DNA of 64,000 nucleotides. Source: Mercenaria mercenaria. Lineage: Eukaryota; Mollusca; Bivalvia; Venerida; Veneridae. Of the stretch, positions 25,651 to 38,121 are shown piece by piece. Position 1 is the stretch's first letter, and each line of letters begins with the position of its first letter. A program made the position numbers and the translations under genes. The notes under the pieces were generated by a model. It was not told where the DNA came from. It did not search any database and saw only the letters and a list, made by a program, of their open reading frames with translations. The stretch is taken from positions 64,941,501 to 65,005,500 of the forward strand of contig NC_069375.1 of NCBI RefSeq assembly GCF_021730395.1, written 5' to 3'.

Positions 25651-26630
25651 TTTATCTAAGTTTTTGCCCGATAAAAGATGTGAGTGTGTCTTAAATATTA
25701 CTTAATGAAAGAGTAATATATAAAGAGAAAAGCAAGTTAAATTTGGTAGGTTTTGGGAGTTTTGTCAAAACAGGTTTATCTCGGAATTCTATATATTGTA
25801 TCACAATACTTTTTAACTTGATCTTTGAGACCAGGTTGGCGTTATATTAAAAGTGTAGAAGTATTAGTAAGACTTAAAAAACAAAGGTGTATATATACTT
25901 GTGGAACTGACTACATACTAGGTAACTTATCCTGCTTACCATCAAAACTGGAAATATTAGTTATATATTTAACTACAATGTCAGATTCTTGTACATTCAT
26001 TATTCAAAATATTTGCATAATGGAGGCTTCAGATGATAAATATATGACTGGCTCTTTTAGTTGCAGCGTTTAAACATACCTGGAATGTAGAATGCCTGGT
26101 TTCCCCTCTTTAAACGTTGATATGTAAACCTGGGTTTTTGGATAAAGAAGATTTATAAAGATATATAAAATATAATAGGAATATCACTTATATCAAAAAC
26201 GGCATGCTTCCATTGTAATCTAAAAATGTATCGATCGCACAGTTTTACACACCTGGATACAGACATTTATCAAAGAAAATAACTTCAGATATTCTAAACT
26301 TTGGACATTAATAAATAAACTTCGAATTAGAGATTTGGGTTCCTATAGGCGGAATCAGAATATATATCCAAGTCCAACGGTTTTCTTAAAAATAAAAGTA
26401 TCATTTATATAATTGAGGTTTTAGTATGATCAATAGTTTTTTATGTTTTACATGGAGAAAATTGAAAAATGTTGATTAATCTTGTTGCCTAACAATACAT
26501 TTTTTTTTTTTTGTAATTATCCTTCGTCAAAGTAGAGATAGCAGACAGGCTTAATTTAGAATAGATAAGCTTGTGGACATGTAATGAAATTTGCACTAAT
26601 TTATTCTTCTCATGATAGTTTTAGTTCACA

Positions 26631-28218
26631 ATGTTTACGGTGATTTGTGGTATTTTTATACAGCTATTTTTTACAGCAGCTGCGCCTGATACAACTAACA
26701 GTTTTACCACGCCTCCGGCTGTGGCCAACACTGGACTTCGGTTTTCTTTTGAAAGCTGTCGTAAGTTATGTTTTATTTCATGGTTTTATTTCCGACATGC
26801 AAATAAACGGTTTATGCATATTTAAAAAAAAATAAAATAAAAAATTGTTAATATATATTCAGTTCTAATCGTAGTACCCAACAAAATATCTCTAAGTTCT
26901 AGTCATATGTAATTACGTCAAATGCATCACAATACGTATATTCCTACATTGGTCATTGAAACAAGTAGTGAATAAACGAAAACAAGGATAAATATCCCTA
27001 AGGGAATGTCACATTCTAAAACCGCAACTTCCCCTAACCGCAACTCACAGCACGCGGACGTGCACACGACCAACACACGAACACTCTCTCATGAACAAAA
27101 TAGAGGGCGCGGATACAGACTACTAAATAACCCAACAAACGATAATGTAAAAAATAGTAAAAAATTTATGCACACGCACGCACGCACATACACATGCATG
27201 AACACACAAAGCAAACACACGAGGTCAAGACGAACACTTAAAGGAATCGAACACAGTGCAGTACCGCCGGTGGAACGGTCAGTGGTAAAGAACAAACCGG
27301 GGAGCTTAAACCAGTTTATAATGCGCATTTATACTCCCTCTAACCCCCCGCACCCCCTCCGCGACCCACCCACCATATTCCAAAGTCACGGGACAGTTTA
27401 AATAACAGTAATCCCCTCCAGGCGAATTCCTAACAACGCAATGGCACACGTAAAACACAAACATGCTCTTGAATATTTATATAAAAAGCAAACCTTAAGA
27501 AGCCAAAACGCATGTACTCCATGCCTTTGCAGAAGACAGAGCATCAGGAGAAACACTCTTAGGGGCCCGAAAAAACCCAGCTCAGAAGACATATATCAAA
27601 TTAGTTCAGTCCAAGTGGTATTTAAAAGCTGCTTAGCACAGAGTCCTCCTCTTCTTCCGCCAGACGCGACACAATGAGAGAGGAAAACGTAGAGTCCAGC
27701 AGTAAAATGGCTGAATACAAAATATGCGGTGTGTCTCGAAACTTCTGTCAATAAAAAACTTATAAATACAGTTCACATTCCTATAGCAATGGCTTCTTTA
27801 AAAAAAAATTCTCACAGAAGTGTCTTATAATTACTATTGAATTTTAAAACCAAATCTGAATAAGGCTATAAATTTAGTAAAATATACAATAAATTACTTA
27901 AACTAGGAAACTAGTCCGCTAAACAGTCTTCGTAGGACTTTATTGACATTGGTATGAAGTTTTTGACGTAGTTGTAAATAGTATCATATTGTGTAAAATG
28001 CTATATAGAGTTTATAATGTTTGTTTGCTGAAGTGTATTAAACAAAATTTCAAAAGAAATTGGAAATATGGTTATAAATATATAGTTGTAAAATCTTTCT
28101 CCAGATTTTGGACAATGTATACGAAAACGACATGTTTTAATGGTTGTTAAAAGAAAGTAGACCTGAAATAAATAACTAAAATTCTGTCTCAGTCCAAAAG
28201 TCCGTGCGCATACGCAAA

Positions 28219-28249
<31 letters not shown>

Positions 28250-31200
28250 GACGTTTAGCTAAATGTTATGTTTCAAACAGATGTTCATTTCATGAAATAA
28301 TATATATTATGCTAGAATTATTTATCAAAGGTGTTCTGCGTACAATGACGTACCAGCAAGTAGGTTGGACATATTTTAGGAGATTGGTATATGTCAGTTT
28401 TAATTTATTACATTACTTGTAAGTGCGTTTAAGTGTCGTTGAAAGTCGGGTTACGGGTCACATTTTTTCTGTGTATCATTGTGAAAAAAAACACAAATGC
28501 AATTTGTTTTAAGCTAAAAACGCTCATGTATGTACGTCTTATTTATAAAGCTACACAATTTCACAGGGCTACGAGAATTAAAACAATAAGTCCAGGACTC
28601 AAGGACTATATTTTTAGTAGCACACCCATGACGGGCAAGGATTTTCCCGACTTTCCTTTTAATTGTTGAACGATGATCAATACACCATGTGTATTATGTC
28701 TCATGTGGTAATATTTGGTGCACTTTATTTCAGCCGGCATCGAGAACACATTTATCAGGTTCTCAAATGTAAAACTGACGCCTGACCCAGTCTTCTATCC
28801 TGGAAACGTTACACTATCCTATGATGTTTTGATCCTTCGACCGTTTGACAATGACAACTTCAAACTTGAAATAACAGTGCATAAAAATTTGTTATTTGGA
28901 TATGTGATCGTGCCTTGCTTTCACCAGATTGCGTCTCAAAATTCATGGTGAGGAATACATTAACTTTGTTTTGAAATGGGTTGATAATAATTGTGTTGTT
29001 AAATTTACACAAAATGCTTTCACATTTCACAATTTTAGAATATCTTAAAACAATAAGACCACTTTTATCCGATTGAAAACTGTGAATATTTGTTGAAATC
29101 ACTCTAGTCGTTGTCAAGTTGATTGATATGAGCCATTCATTTGTATAATTATATCCGTACTTTTTGCATGATAACTTGCTAAATAATGATTTTTTTTCAC
29201 TTTGAATAGACTTTTATTTCAGTACATACCCTGCATGTGATATAACAGATCTAAGGCTAATTGTTCCTTTTGTCGACGCATATAAAACACCTAGACCTCC
29301 AGCTGCCTGTCCGTTGCCGAGAGGAGAATACCATTTCCCTCCGACAACTTTTAAACTTCCGAACCTTACAAAAGCGTCATTGATACTATGGCAGGTAATT
29401 AGCTAATTGTTACTAATTCCTAATCGGTAAACAACTAAACGTGTTTTAGCCATCAGCCTATTCCTCGTCTTCATCTGAGGTAAAAAAACAAAATAACATA
29501 TAAATCTTGAAGACATGTTTGTTTGAGAACTACTGTCCATGAGCCAAAACGATGTATCCATGCAGCTGGAAAAAAACTGTTGTCATACTCGGAGATAAAC
29601 TTTTACGGTGATTCAGGTCAGCTTTATTTGTTTCGCTGTTCTATTCAGAATGCTTCACCATTTCGATCTACAATACTATTTAGTCTTGAAGACCATACCT
29701 ACGAGCGTTTAAGATCATTTTCTCCAGTCTAAGTATAAAGCACATACATTCAACTCGGATGATTGGTTAATATGTACGTTTCTTACCGTATGCATGAGGA
29801 AGAATTGACCTCAGGACCGATATGGCAGAAACTCGTTGTCACCGGAGACAACAGCTATTTGGTATTGGTAGGGATGACCGATCGTTATTGATGATATTGC
29901 GATGCCGATATTGTCACCTCCGGGATTTGTCACCTGAATGATTGGCGTGATATTTCAATTTCAAATATGATAAAAGAGGAAGGTTTTCATAAGAACTTAT
30001 GTCACTTCAGTTACAAACTATGTAAAAGAAGGAACTTTTGATAAGAAATAAAACAAATTATTATTTAATACAACAACATTTAATATGTAATTACTTTAAT
30101 CATAGTATAATAAACATGTTATTTTGTAATAATACGATATATACTTTTTATAGTCAGAATTGCATACCATAAAATCTACCTATTTTCAATTTAAGATGAA
30201 TATATTTTTAACAAAATAATTGTAGGAAATTTAAAATATTATAAGAGTTCCGCTATATAGCTCATTTTTACATAAAAACTTACTGCAACTGGTCATATTT
30301 CTAACATATTTACATTGTGTGGAACTAATGTCATATGCTTACAAGAAACATTATTTACTTATCAAAAACTCGAAAGTACTTATTAATTTTGAAGAATATT
30401 TACCTAAACATGAGCAATTACATATTTTAGATATTTCTAAACTATAACACTTTGGACGTAGACTGCTTCAGTAAATCATACAGATTTTCCTTTTCTTCAA
30501 AATTTCATTGTAATTCCTAATTCATGCAAGTTTTGTTTGATATCATTTATTTGTTTTATTTTAGAGTATTATTATCCATCTTGATAGGTCGTCTTTTGGC
30601 TAATTTGACTAGATTACAACTGTCAAAGTCACAGCAATATACTGAAATAAATATTACTATGTGTAGCTATATGTAGCATTGTCGGAAGTTTCTTTTCGAA
30701 GGTCAAAAGTAATATTGTTTTTCCCAAACATTCTTCATGGACATTTTACCCAGTTGAAAACTTTGTCAGATATATTGTTACGACGTGAACGTATATAAGG
30801 TATTTCAATTTCATCAATTTAACCAAAGTTATGTCCCTTTTGTTTATTATTCAAGCCTTTGTGATTCAATCTATTTACCTCAAGTATGATTAGAAAACGT
30901 GTAAATATACAATTATAAATAAAGACATAATTTAATATATTTATTTAAAAAAAGGTTTGGTTTCATACCTAGTTGAACCTTATTTGCTATAGAGATTTTG
31001 TAATGTGATGTGTATTGGCTACAATTAAGTATCATGTTAAGTTGTGTATAAAGAAACAGACATGTACAACAAGTATTTATGTCTTTTCTCACAATCCTAA
31101 TATTAGAACGTTATTTAGGCGAGGAATTTCAATCTGTCGAAGATAGGTAAAGGCAAAGGTTTCATGTTTAGGGTGGTTAACCATTTGAAATGGAAGGGAT

Positions 31201-33473
31201 AGCTTGTTTCCAGCCGAGCCAGAGCAGTCATATTCACCGCTCAAGCATCCAGTTTAGTCAAATCTGCTTTCCACTGTGATACTGACTGATTTGACAGACA
31301 TTTAACTTCGAACTCAAAATTTGCATAAAGGAACATATTTTTGATAAGGCAGATATAACTATAGTCTGTGTTATTTCATCATATAGAATAATGGAAACTG
31401 TAGTCTCGCACAACATGAGGGGTATACGATGATTGTGACACTTCCGACAAAACCCATTTGGCAGCCCCCATGACAGATGACTAACAAATAGTGATTCATG
31501 CGTTCGTTCATTCATCATTTCATTTAAATTCAAATACCTTGATTGTTACCCTTTGTTCCTAATAGAATACTTCTCGAATCGAAGTAATTTCCCTCTTTTT
31601 CATTGAATACTCTACTGTAAAAAATACTACTTATACAATTTTTCGTTTTGCCTATTTATTTTAACATTTGAAAAAAAATGATATACAATCACTAGTTGTA
31701 GATGCAGATTGGAATATTTGGCTCCCGGGTAATTGTTTTGTCGGTAATTCTGTTACCCGAGACTCGGATATTTCCGTTTGCATCTACAATAAGTGACAGA
31801 TCAATATGATATATATTAACAAGCTTTGAATACTTCCAAATGTCTACGGATGAAACAATAAAGGTATGATGGATATTATTTTCATATATCTAGCTGTATT
31901 TTATACACGTCCTTTCGAGACGGATATTGAAAATGTGTTCGAAACAGCCGGGGTTTTGGGATAAGCGTGTTCAAGATATCGAATTTTAACTGCATATATA
32001 AGAAAACGTTCAAGAAATTTAAAAAGTTTTCCTATCAACTCTTGTATATGTTTGCCCAGGTGCAATTTCGCCAAACTATAAACCTAAGCTAAACCCTAGA
32101 CATATTTGAATATTTCAATGTGATTATAAAGTGCATAATATTCTTAGAACGTTTAGCTGTTTGTTTCTGCTGTTTATAGCAGTAGTGCTCACTTGCTCAC
32201 TGCATATATGAAAGTTCAAGAAGATTTTAAAAAGTTTTCCCTATACAACTCTATGTAAAACTATGTTTGCCCCAGGGTGGGGCCAATTTCAGCCCTAACC
32301 CTAACTATAAACCCTAAGCTTAACCCTAGAGCGGAGTGATTCTGAATATTTCGAATGTGATTATAAAGTGCATAATTATTCTAGAATCCGTTGCTGTTTG
32401 TTTCTGTTGTTTAAAGCAGTAGTGCTCACTTGATCACACACTCATACAATACCAAGATAAGAAAAAGATAAATATGGGAGTATTTTTTACACTTCCAAAA
32501 TATTTGTGTGAAACGGTCACATATAAATAGAAGGAGAACTCAAACGACGCGAGGTTGAAACTTAGTAGTTTATTTAGAGCTATAGAAAGTTTCTAAAGCA
32601 CTAGCTAAAAAGTATAAATTAAAGTAGAATTGCGCGCATAAGTCCAAAATTGAAAAAAAGTGCAAAAATTAGACCTGGAGGTGAAAAGAACAAACAAATA
32701 AAGTTTCTATGCGTTTTGCAAGTAAAAACACAACTTGTCTAAACGAGTCAAATGCCAAAACAAGAGACAAAAAATGAAAATATGTAATAAAGTGCATAAT
32801 GCAATGGTGTCTTTTATACTCTTAATGTTTCTTTATTCTGAGGTGTTTAAAATGAGGTTGCCAGATCCATTTATTTTGAAATAAATACCTTTGTATATAC
32901 AAATGATTAAGATATATTCCATTATCAGTTGCTTACATAGTGGTCATTACAGACTCAAGTGCCTAGACATAGTTCAACTTAATTTGAAGAAACTGGTAAT
33001 AAAAAAGTGATTGTGTCGTATTTATTAAAAGTAAAGTTGGCGTTTCTGTGAAATGCAATATTTCAAAGTACAAATCAATGTACAAATAATTATTTGTACA
33101 TCGTTTAAAGGAAATGTTTCATTAATACATAGTGACATTTCATTAGTCCAAATTTGATGATAATGTAAGATATAGGTATGCAGCAAGATGTGAAAATTAA
33201 TTATATTTCTCACTCGGCATCTGAAGAATGCTTCTAGCCAAAACGTTCAGATAAACATGTTGTAGTTTATTCTTTACCCTAACAAGGAGACTATAGAGCT
33301 TCTAGCCAAACGTTTAGATAAACAGATTGTGGTTTTGTCTTTACCTCTCACAGGGAGACTACAAAGTAAATGCTGCATTAAAAGACAAAAGGACAGGAGA
33401 GACCGCCGGATGCTTCAATATCAAACTGTCTACTGTAGCTGGGTATTCCTATCCTTCTAGTTTAATCGGTTGA
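26631..33473 (+). CDS. Ganglioside GM2 activator-like secreted lipid-binding protein, copy 1
   Basis: Four exons, 26631-26760, 28734-28947, 29223-29394 and 33354-33473, sum to 636 nt, 211 aa plus TGA, with intron phases 1, 2 and 0. Residues 1-18 are a hydrophobic signal peptide (MFTVICGIFIQLFF). The mature part matches GM2 activator: FSFESC (human FSWDNC), LTPDPVFYPGNVTLSY, YVIVPC, CTYPACDIT, then CPLPRGEYHFP, and GDYKVNAAL with AGCFNIKL at the end. GM2 activator lifts gangliosides from lysosomal membranes for hydrolysis by hexosaminidase A; the family also includes extracellular lipid binders, so the ligand here is unknown. Cysteines at 43, 105, 115, 120, 144 and 192 fit three of the four family disulfides. 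The pair equivalent to human C125-C136 is absent. N-glycosylation sequons lie at N68 and N162. A second copy lies 5 kb downstream on the same strand. Start: ATG 26631, the first in frame with a signal peptide. Confidence 0.9.
27000..27690. repeat. GC-richer block, probably an unidentified repeat, in intron 1 of GM2A-like copy 1
   Basis: The block is visibly richer in C and G than its flanks. It contains CCCCCCGCACCCCCTCCGCG, a CACGCACGCACGCACA run and long stretches without T-runs. Open frames on both strands (27,006-27,401; 27,441-27,677; 27,089-27,328) overlap each other and have no recognisable domain. I read it as a repeat of a different base composition and not a gene; its family is unknown to me. 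Confidence 0.4.
28219..28249. repeat. Poly(T) tract of about 30 bases
   Basis: An uninterrupted T run in intron 1 of GM2A-like copy 1. It could be the poly(A) end of a minus-strand retroposed sequence, but no body is recognisable beside it. Confidence 0.8.
31688..31796. repeat. Short inverted-repeat element
   Basis: TCACTAGTTGTAGATGCA and TTTGCATCTACAATAAGTGA form the arms. The inner part (GGAATATTTGGCTCCCGGGT against ACCCGAGACTCGGATATTTCC) also folds. It lies in intron 3 of GM2A-like copy 1. Confidence 0.65.
31995..32430. repeat. ~210-bp unit duplicated in tandem
   Basis: Two head-to-tail copies (about 31,995-32,200 and 32,204-32,430) share TTTAAAAAGTTTTCC, TAAACCCTAAGC-like text, GTGATTATAAAGTGCATAAT and GCAGTAGTGCTCACTTG. 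Both contain short CCCTAA-type runs. The unit lies in intron 3 of GM2A-like copy 1. Confidence 0.75.
33231..33366 (+). repeat. 68-bp tandem duplication spanning the exon 4 splice acceptor of GM2A-like copy 1
   Basis: Units 33,231-33,298 and 33,299-33,366 align without gaps of any size. Both begin CTTCTAGCC; one ends GGAGACTATAGAG and the other GGAGACTACAAAG. The second unit carries the acceptor that I use (CTCTCACAG before GGAGACTAC). In the first, the same place reads CCTAACAAG, so the acceptor is weakened and the exon fragment behind it is out of use. Confidence 0.8.
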
Positions 33474-35769
33474 TTTTATATGTTAACTTCAAGAATAAAA
33501 GATAGTGAGGTTTTCGAGTGTTTTATGTTTTAAATATCCAACGCTTCATGGGTTCGTGGTACAATAAGCAAAGTAGTACAAAACTTGGAGCAAGAAATAG
33601 CAATTAAAATTGTAAACAGTAGACATTTAAAACATAAACATTCTTCTATGAACAAAAATGATAAAAAAATCACTGACACATTGGTGAAAATATGCACATT
33701 TCCATATGAACATGTAAACTGTCTAGTTTCGTATAACAACTAGGAGTTCTGATTTTCCCATGTTCACAATATACATGAGAACAAGGGTTGGAGGAAATAT
33801 ATTAAAGGGTAAGCACCGTTTGAGAGATATTACTTACTGAATTACTATAAACAAGCGTCAGTTGATACCATTTAGTCATGACGCTGTTGTACACGCTTTC
33901 TACTAGAACATTTAGACGGTTGTAAACTCTTCCTACTTGGACAAATGTATTTAGTGGCCCACAACAAACTCGATTGCTTAGAACAAGTTTAGTTGACGCA
34001 ACTGCCGTCTAGGACAATTTTTAAAATGAGTAAGTTTTAAACACTCGTCACAAAAACATTTAAGTCTATTTGTAGAACGATTTTTAATGAAACTGCTTAG
34101 ACACATGCAAATTGTAATCTATTCCTATTGGACACTAATACCTGGGGCAGTCGTAACCGCCAAATACAATATCTCTTTAGACACGTTACCGTTAGAAAAA
34201 ATTATTCCATTTTCCAGCTTTTGAAACTTGTATGCTGACATTTGAAGTACACAACTGACCACAAGTTATACCAGATCAGTAAATGGCCCGTTCCACGTTA
34301 TGTCATAAATCAGAAATGTTTACAAAGTTACTGAAAATATGTCTATATATAACCTTCAATCTTGGAACAAAATGAAACAGTTTAAAAACACTCAAAAAGA
34401 AACAAAACTAGATTAGATGAAGAGGTATACAAGTTTTAAAAAAGAAATTGCTGAGAGAAGAAACACTGGAAAAAAATGAAAATGAAATAAAAGGAGATAA
34501 CTATTTTTTTAAATAGTTGTACTGTCAACTCTGGTATAATAGTTGTATACAAAAAACAGCATTTGCTAATACTAGTATTCGAATTTATAAACCCGTTTTT
34601 GTGTTGTTTGTTTATACAAGTTTGAACACCGATAAATAATCAAATGATGTTCTCTGCACAGTTAAAGGTTTCTATTCCAAGCCGTAATTTACTAGTTTTG
34701 AGCGGACGAAACTGTCTCGAACTTCAAAAGAAGACGATCAATTGGGGAGGTTAAGATACAACTTCGAAAAAAGTAATGTTTGCCATTTAGTTTGTAAATC
34801 TTTTTAATTCTCATTTTGTATTTGTATCGCGTAAATTGTGATCTCGCTCATCATTGACGAAGTTTAAACAAGATTGCCAAATTCTATCGAAAAAATTTTG
34901 AAACATCACAGATTACAGTACAAGATTATTTTCAACCATTATACTTTACAGACTGATTAGTTGGTGCGTTGTAGGATTTCCAGACATGGATGTAGTAGTT
35001 AGTAAATCCATTGAGTCAAAATAATTGATGTTAATTTTATCTCAGAAATTTACTAGTGATTTAGGATGTCTGTAAATTGCCAGCTGTATTACATGATGTT
35101 TGGCTCAACAGGTGATCAAAATCCGCTATCTTTGCTTACCAGAAGTAGAAGCCCTAGGACAACACAATATAACAGCTCCGTCAGCAGAAATACAATGTAA
35201 GAGCTTCGGATTCGTATTGAATTTGGCTTTAAAAATAAATTGTTTGTCTATGTTTAATTAATTGCCTTCCCGACAAACACCCACATTATCAACCCAGAAA
35301 CTGGCACAAGTTTTATTGCAGAAACACCTGTAGTATTTATAACAGACATAATGTCAGCACTTTTCAAAAATCTGATAATACGAACCAATTCAATGAAAAC
35401 ACGTGTACAGTTTTTAATTGATTAATACATATATTATTAATTATTAAATTAAGTGCAATAGAAAGTGAGATACTACAGTAATACAACTGCAACTACGTAG
35501 CATTTTTATTTCTAGTCAAATAAAGTAACATTTACTGCATTCTGAACTGTTTTATTAACGTTCCATTCGTCTGTATGGGTCTTTGCAGAATTTCGCCGCT
35601 TAGTAGTACTGCTTTTCATTAAGAGTTACATGGCAATATTCTTTCTTGGAATTTCGAGCGGGAATGTAAATAGTGATGGTAATCTTAAAATGAACTCTTA
35701 CAAAGCCAGCGTTTATTCAAAAACCAAGTTAATGCATAGAATTTACTAAATCATGAAATCTATAGGAAG

Positions 35770-35990
35770 ACAAGAACGCAACCAAGCATCAATATAGCTG
35801 ACTTAATTTGATTGAGCCTGTTCATGAGAGGAAATGAAATAGAAAACTTCCTCGAGCCCCCCATCACCGACTTAGGCAGTACTCTACTATATAGACAGAT
35901 TAAATGGAGTCCATGATCCAAACTGACCAAAGAATACAACAAAACTGAGTCCAAGTAAGGGTAGACCGACGAAATAATGCTGAAGAAACA
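35770..35990. repeat. Interspersed repeat, family R2 fragment
   Basis: Contains ACGCAACCAAGC, GATTGAGCCTGTTCATGAG and GGAGTCCATGATCC in the order seen in the R2 copy at 21.6 kb. Decayed. Confidence 0.5.
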
Positions 35991-36392
35991 AACGGGTTGA
36001 AAGTAGCCTTAAAACTGAAATAGAGTTTTCTTTATATACATTGACATGGAAGTACTCTCCGTATGCAAAGGATTTGAACTTAACTGTATGCTTTTCAAGA
36101 AGGAAAACACAAATGCAAGTTGTTCCATGCATTTTTTCCATTCATTTTGGTTAACACAAAAAATTGTTTCCATACCATTTATAGTCGCATTGAAATTTTA
36201 TGTTGTTGATCTTTGTGTTCATGCGTCTGAACACTTTAAGTTAGATATCTTCTGTGCTTTTGTTTGATTATAATAATGTGATATTGAAGTCTGAATATAT
36301 CGCGCAGGTTTTAGAGCCGTAATATACAGCTTAAGAATAACATTTCTATTTGATTGGAATTCGATATCTACTTTTTCTCTATGTTTGAGTTT

Positions 36393-36690
36393 ATTATTCC
36401 CCAGCCACGAGTGTAAGGGGGCTATAGGAATAGTCTCCGTCTGTCCGTCCTTCAGTATGTCCGTAACATTTTGTGTCAGCTCTGTATCTCCTAAACCCCT
36501 TGAAGGATTTTCATGAAACTTGGACGACATGATCACCTCATCAACACAATGTGCAGAGCTTATAAGTCAGCCATGTCGGCTCAAGGCCAAGGTCACAACT
36601 CAAGGTCAAACGTTTGAGCCTTCCATTTTGTGTCCGCTCTGTATTTCCTAAACCCCTTGAAGGACTTTTTTTAACCCTTTCACAGCGGCG
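36393..36690. repeat. Interspersed repeat with internal duplication
   Basis: CCGTCTGTCCGTCC is followed by TGTGTCAGCTCTGTATCTCC and AAACCCCTTGAAGGA. The TGTGTC..CTCTGTAT..AAACCCCTTGAAGGA block occurs again about 155 bp on (near 36,630). The minus-strand open frame across it is not coding. Confidence 0.6.
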
Positions 36691-37267
36691 GGGGATTTAG
36701 CTGTCTTTTAGACTGCCTTGTTATATAAGTTAATGTCGTTGATATATGTAAGTGCTTGCAAATTCAAAATATATTTTACTGTTGTAATGCTACTGCTAAA
36801 ATCATTTTTAAACAGAGATTTGTTTTTATGTTTAATGAATTGATTTCCAAAAAGTGTACTTACTAAATTTGGTGAAAAGCTTAAAAATGAATATATCACG
36901 AATCAATAAATCAATAACGTCGTTCCAGTATGATGGAGAGATATGCATTTGTCATTAGTTAATCAACAGTAATTGTATAAGTTCATAAACAGCACTTTGT
37001 ATTACACTTTGCATCTACTGTCTTTTTATAATAATAGGCAGTTGTGCTCCAGCTTAGCTCCTTAATGCTTTTGTACTTATCCTAACGTACAGAGAGTGAG
37101 TAGAATCTTTTATGGTGTCGTTTTTTAATCAAAAGAATTACAAAAAGGCCGGCAAACATTATAATACCGCTTGATTTTGCCATTTATTTCGCATGAAGGT
37201 AGGATGAAATTGCTATATAATGAAGACGTCAGCTGATAGTTATACTATTAGCTACTATATCGTCAGT

Positions 37268-37452
37268 GAATAAATCCTTAGTCTGTTGGCGGCAGGTGAT
37301 TCTGTCTATGCGACAAGTGCAGACCAAGATCAACCTGCACATCCGCGTTCAGTCAGTAAATTTTCAGTGAACACCCCTGTGAATCATAAGTGGTACTGCC
37401 CAAACTGAATAATGGACCAGTCCATTTTAGAATTTAGCAGGGTAAAGGTTAA
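37268..37452. mobile_element. Decayed member of the TTAACYCTTACC MITE family
   Basis: It shares GATTCTG, ATGCGACAAGTG, TTCAGTCAGTAAATTTTCAG, GGTACTGCCCAAA and the right end GGTAAAGGTTAA with the element at 15,644-15,842. The left terminus is no longer recognisable. Confidence 0.6.
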
Positions 37453-37512
37453 TAAGGATTTCCTGGATTCCTGGATCTCAGTCTTTAAATGTCGAAAAGT
37501 ATACCAAGGTCA

Positions 37513-37550
37513 AGGGGGCGGGGGAGTGGGGGGGGGGAGGGGGTGTCAAG
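37513..37550 (+). other. G-rich tract with quadruplex potential
   Basis: At least four runs of three or more G lie within 38 bases (GGGGGCGGGGGAG followed by a G10-11 run, then AGGGGGTG). It is in the spacer between the two GM2A-like genes. Confidence 0.7.
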
Positions 37551-38121
37551 TTAATCTATAAAATTTAATACAGGTATCAATAATGTCTTTAATGTTATTT
37601 TTCCAAGCTGTATTGACATCGGAAGCTGCATTTTAGCTTAAACACCATTTGATTCAATCTCATCACGACATGCTTTAAAGTCAACTCTTGAAATAAGACT
37701 GGTCATGGGACCATTTACAAATAAAGTGCAAATTATTTTAGTCTCAGTAATATTAAAATTACATGAAATAAAATTATCAGCTTCATAATATAGTTTACTG
37801 TGATTTTCAGCAGTCGTAAGCAGTAGGAGTTTTATATAGACTAAGCCCGAAACAATTTTATTATTTAGATTAGGACCTTAAGGAGCGTCTGTGTGCATGA
37901 GAGGTCCTGAGAAGAAAATTAATGTATCATTTCTAGTTTGTATTTCGTATTTGTCACAATTAATTGGAGTTTGCAAAATTAAGTTGGCAGTCAATTCTTT
38001 TGACTAAAACAATATTAAACCTTGACCAAAGTGTAGGTGAACAGATAGCAAGCAAGCTTAACATAGTACAGATAAACTTGTTGACATTGATAAAACTTTA
38101 ATTAAATTAGTCTTCAGTTAA

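Larger units (their letters stand above)
33474..38121. other. Spacer between the two GM2A-like genes
   Basis: No further GM2A-like exon or other gene was seen. Apart from the repeats listed separately (35.8, 36.4 and 37.3 kb) the sequence is AT-rich with short open frames only. Confidence 0.5.

Noticed and set aside
27006-27401. 131-codon open frame
   Set aside because: It overlaps open frames on the other strand in a composition island, has no domain and begins with low-complexity text.
29523-29732. 69-codon open frame in intron 3 of GM2A-like copy 1
   Set aside because: No similarity to the GM2A fold, and it is not needed: exons 3 and 4 join in frame without it.
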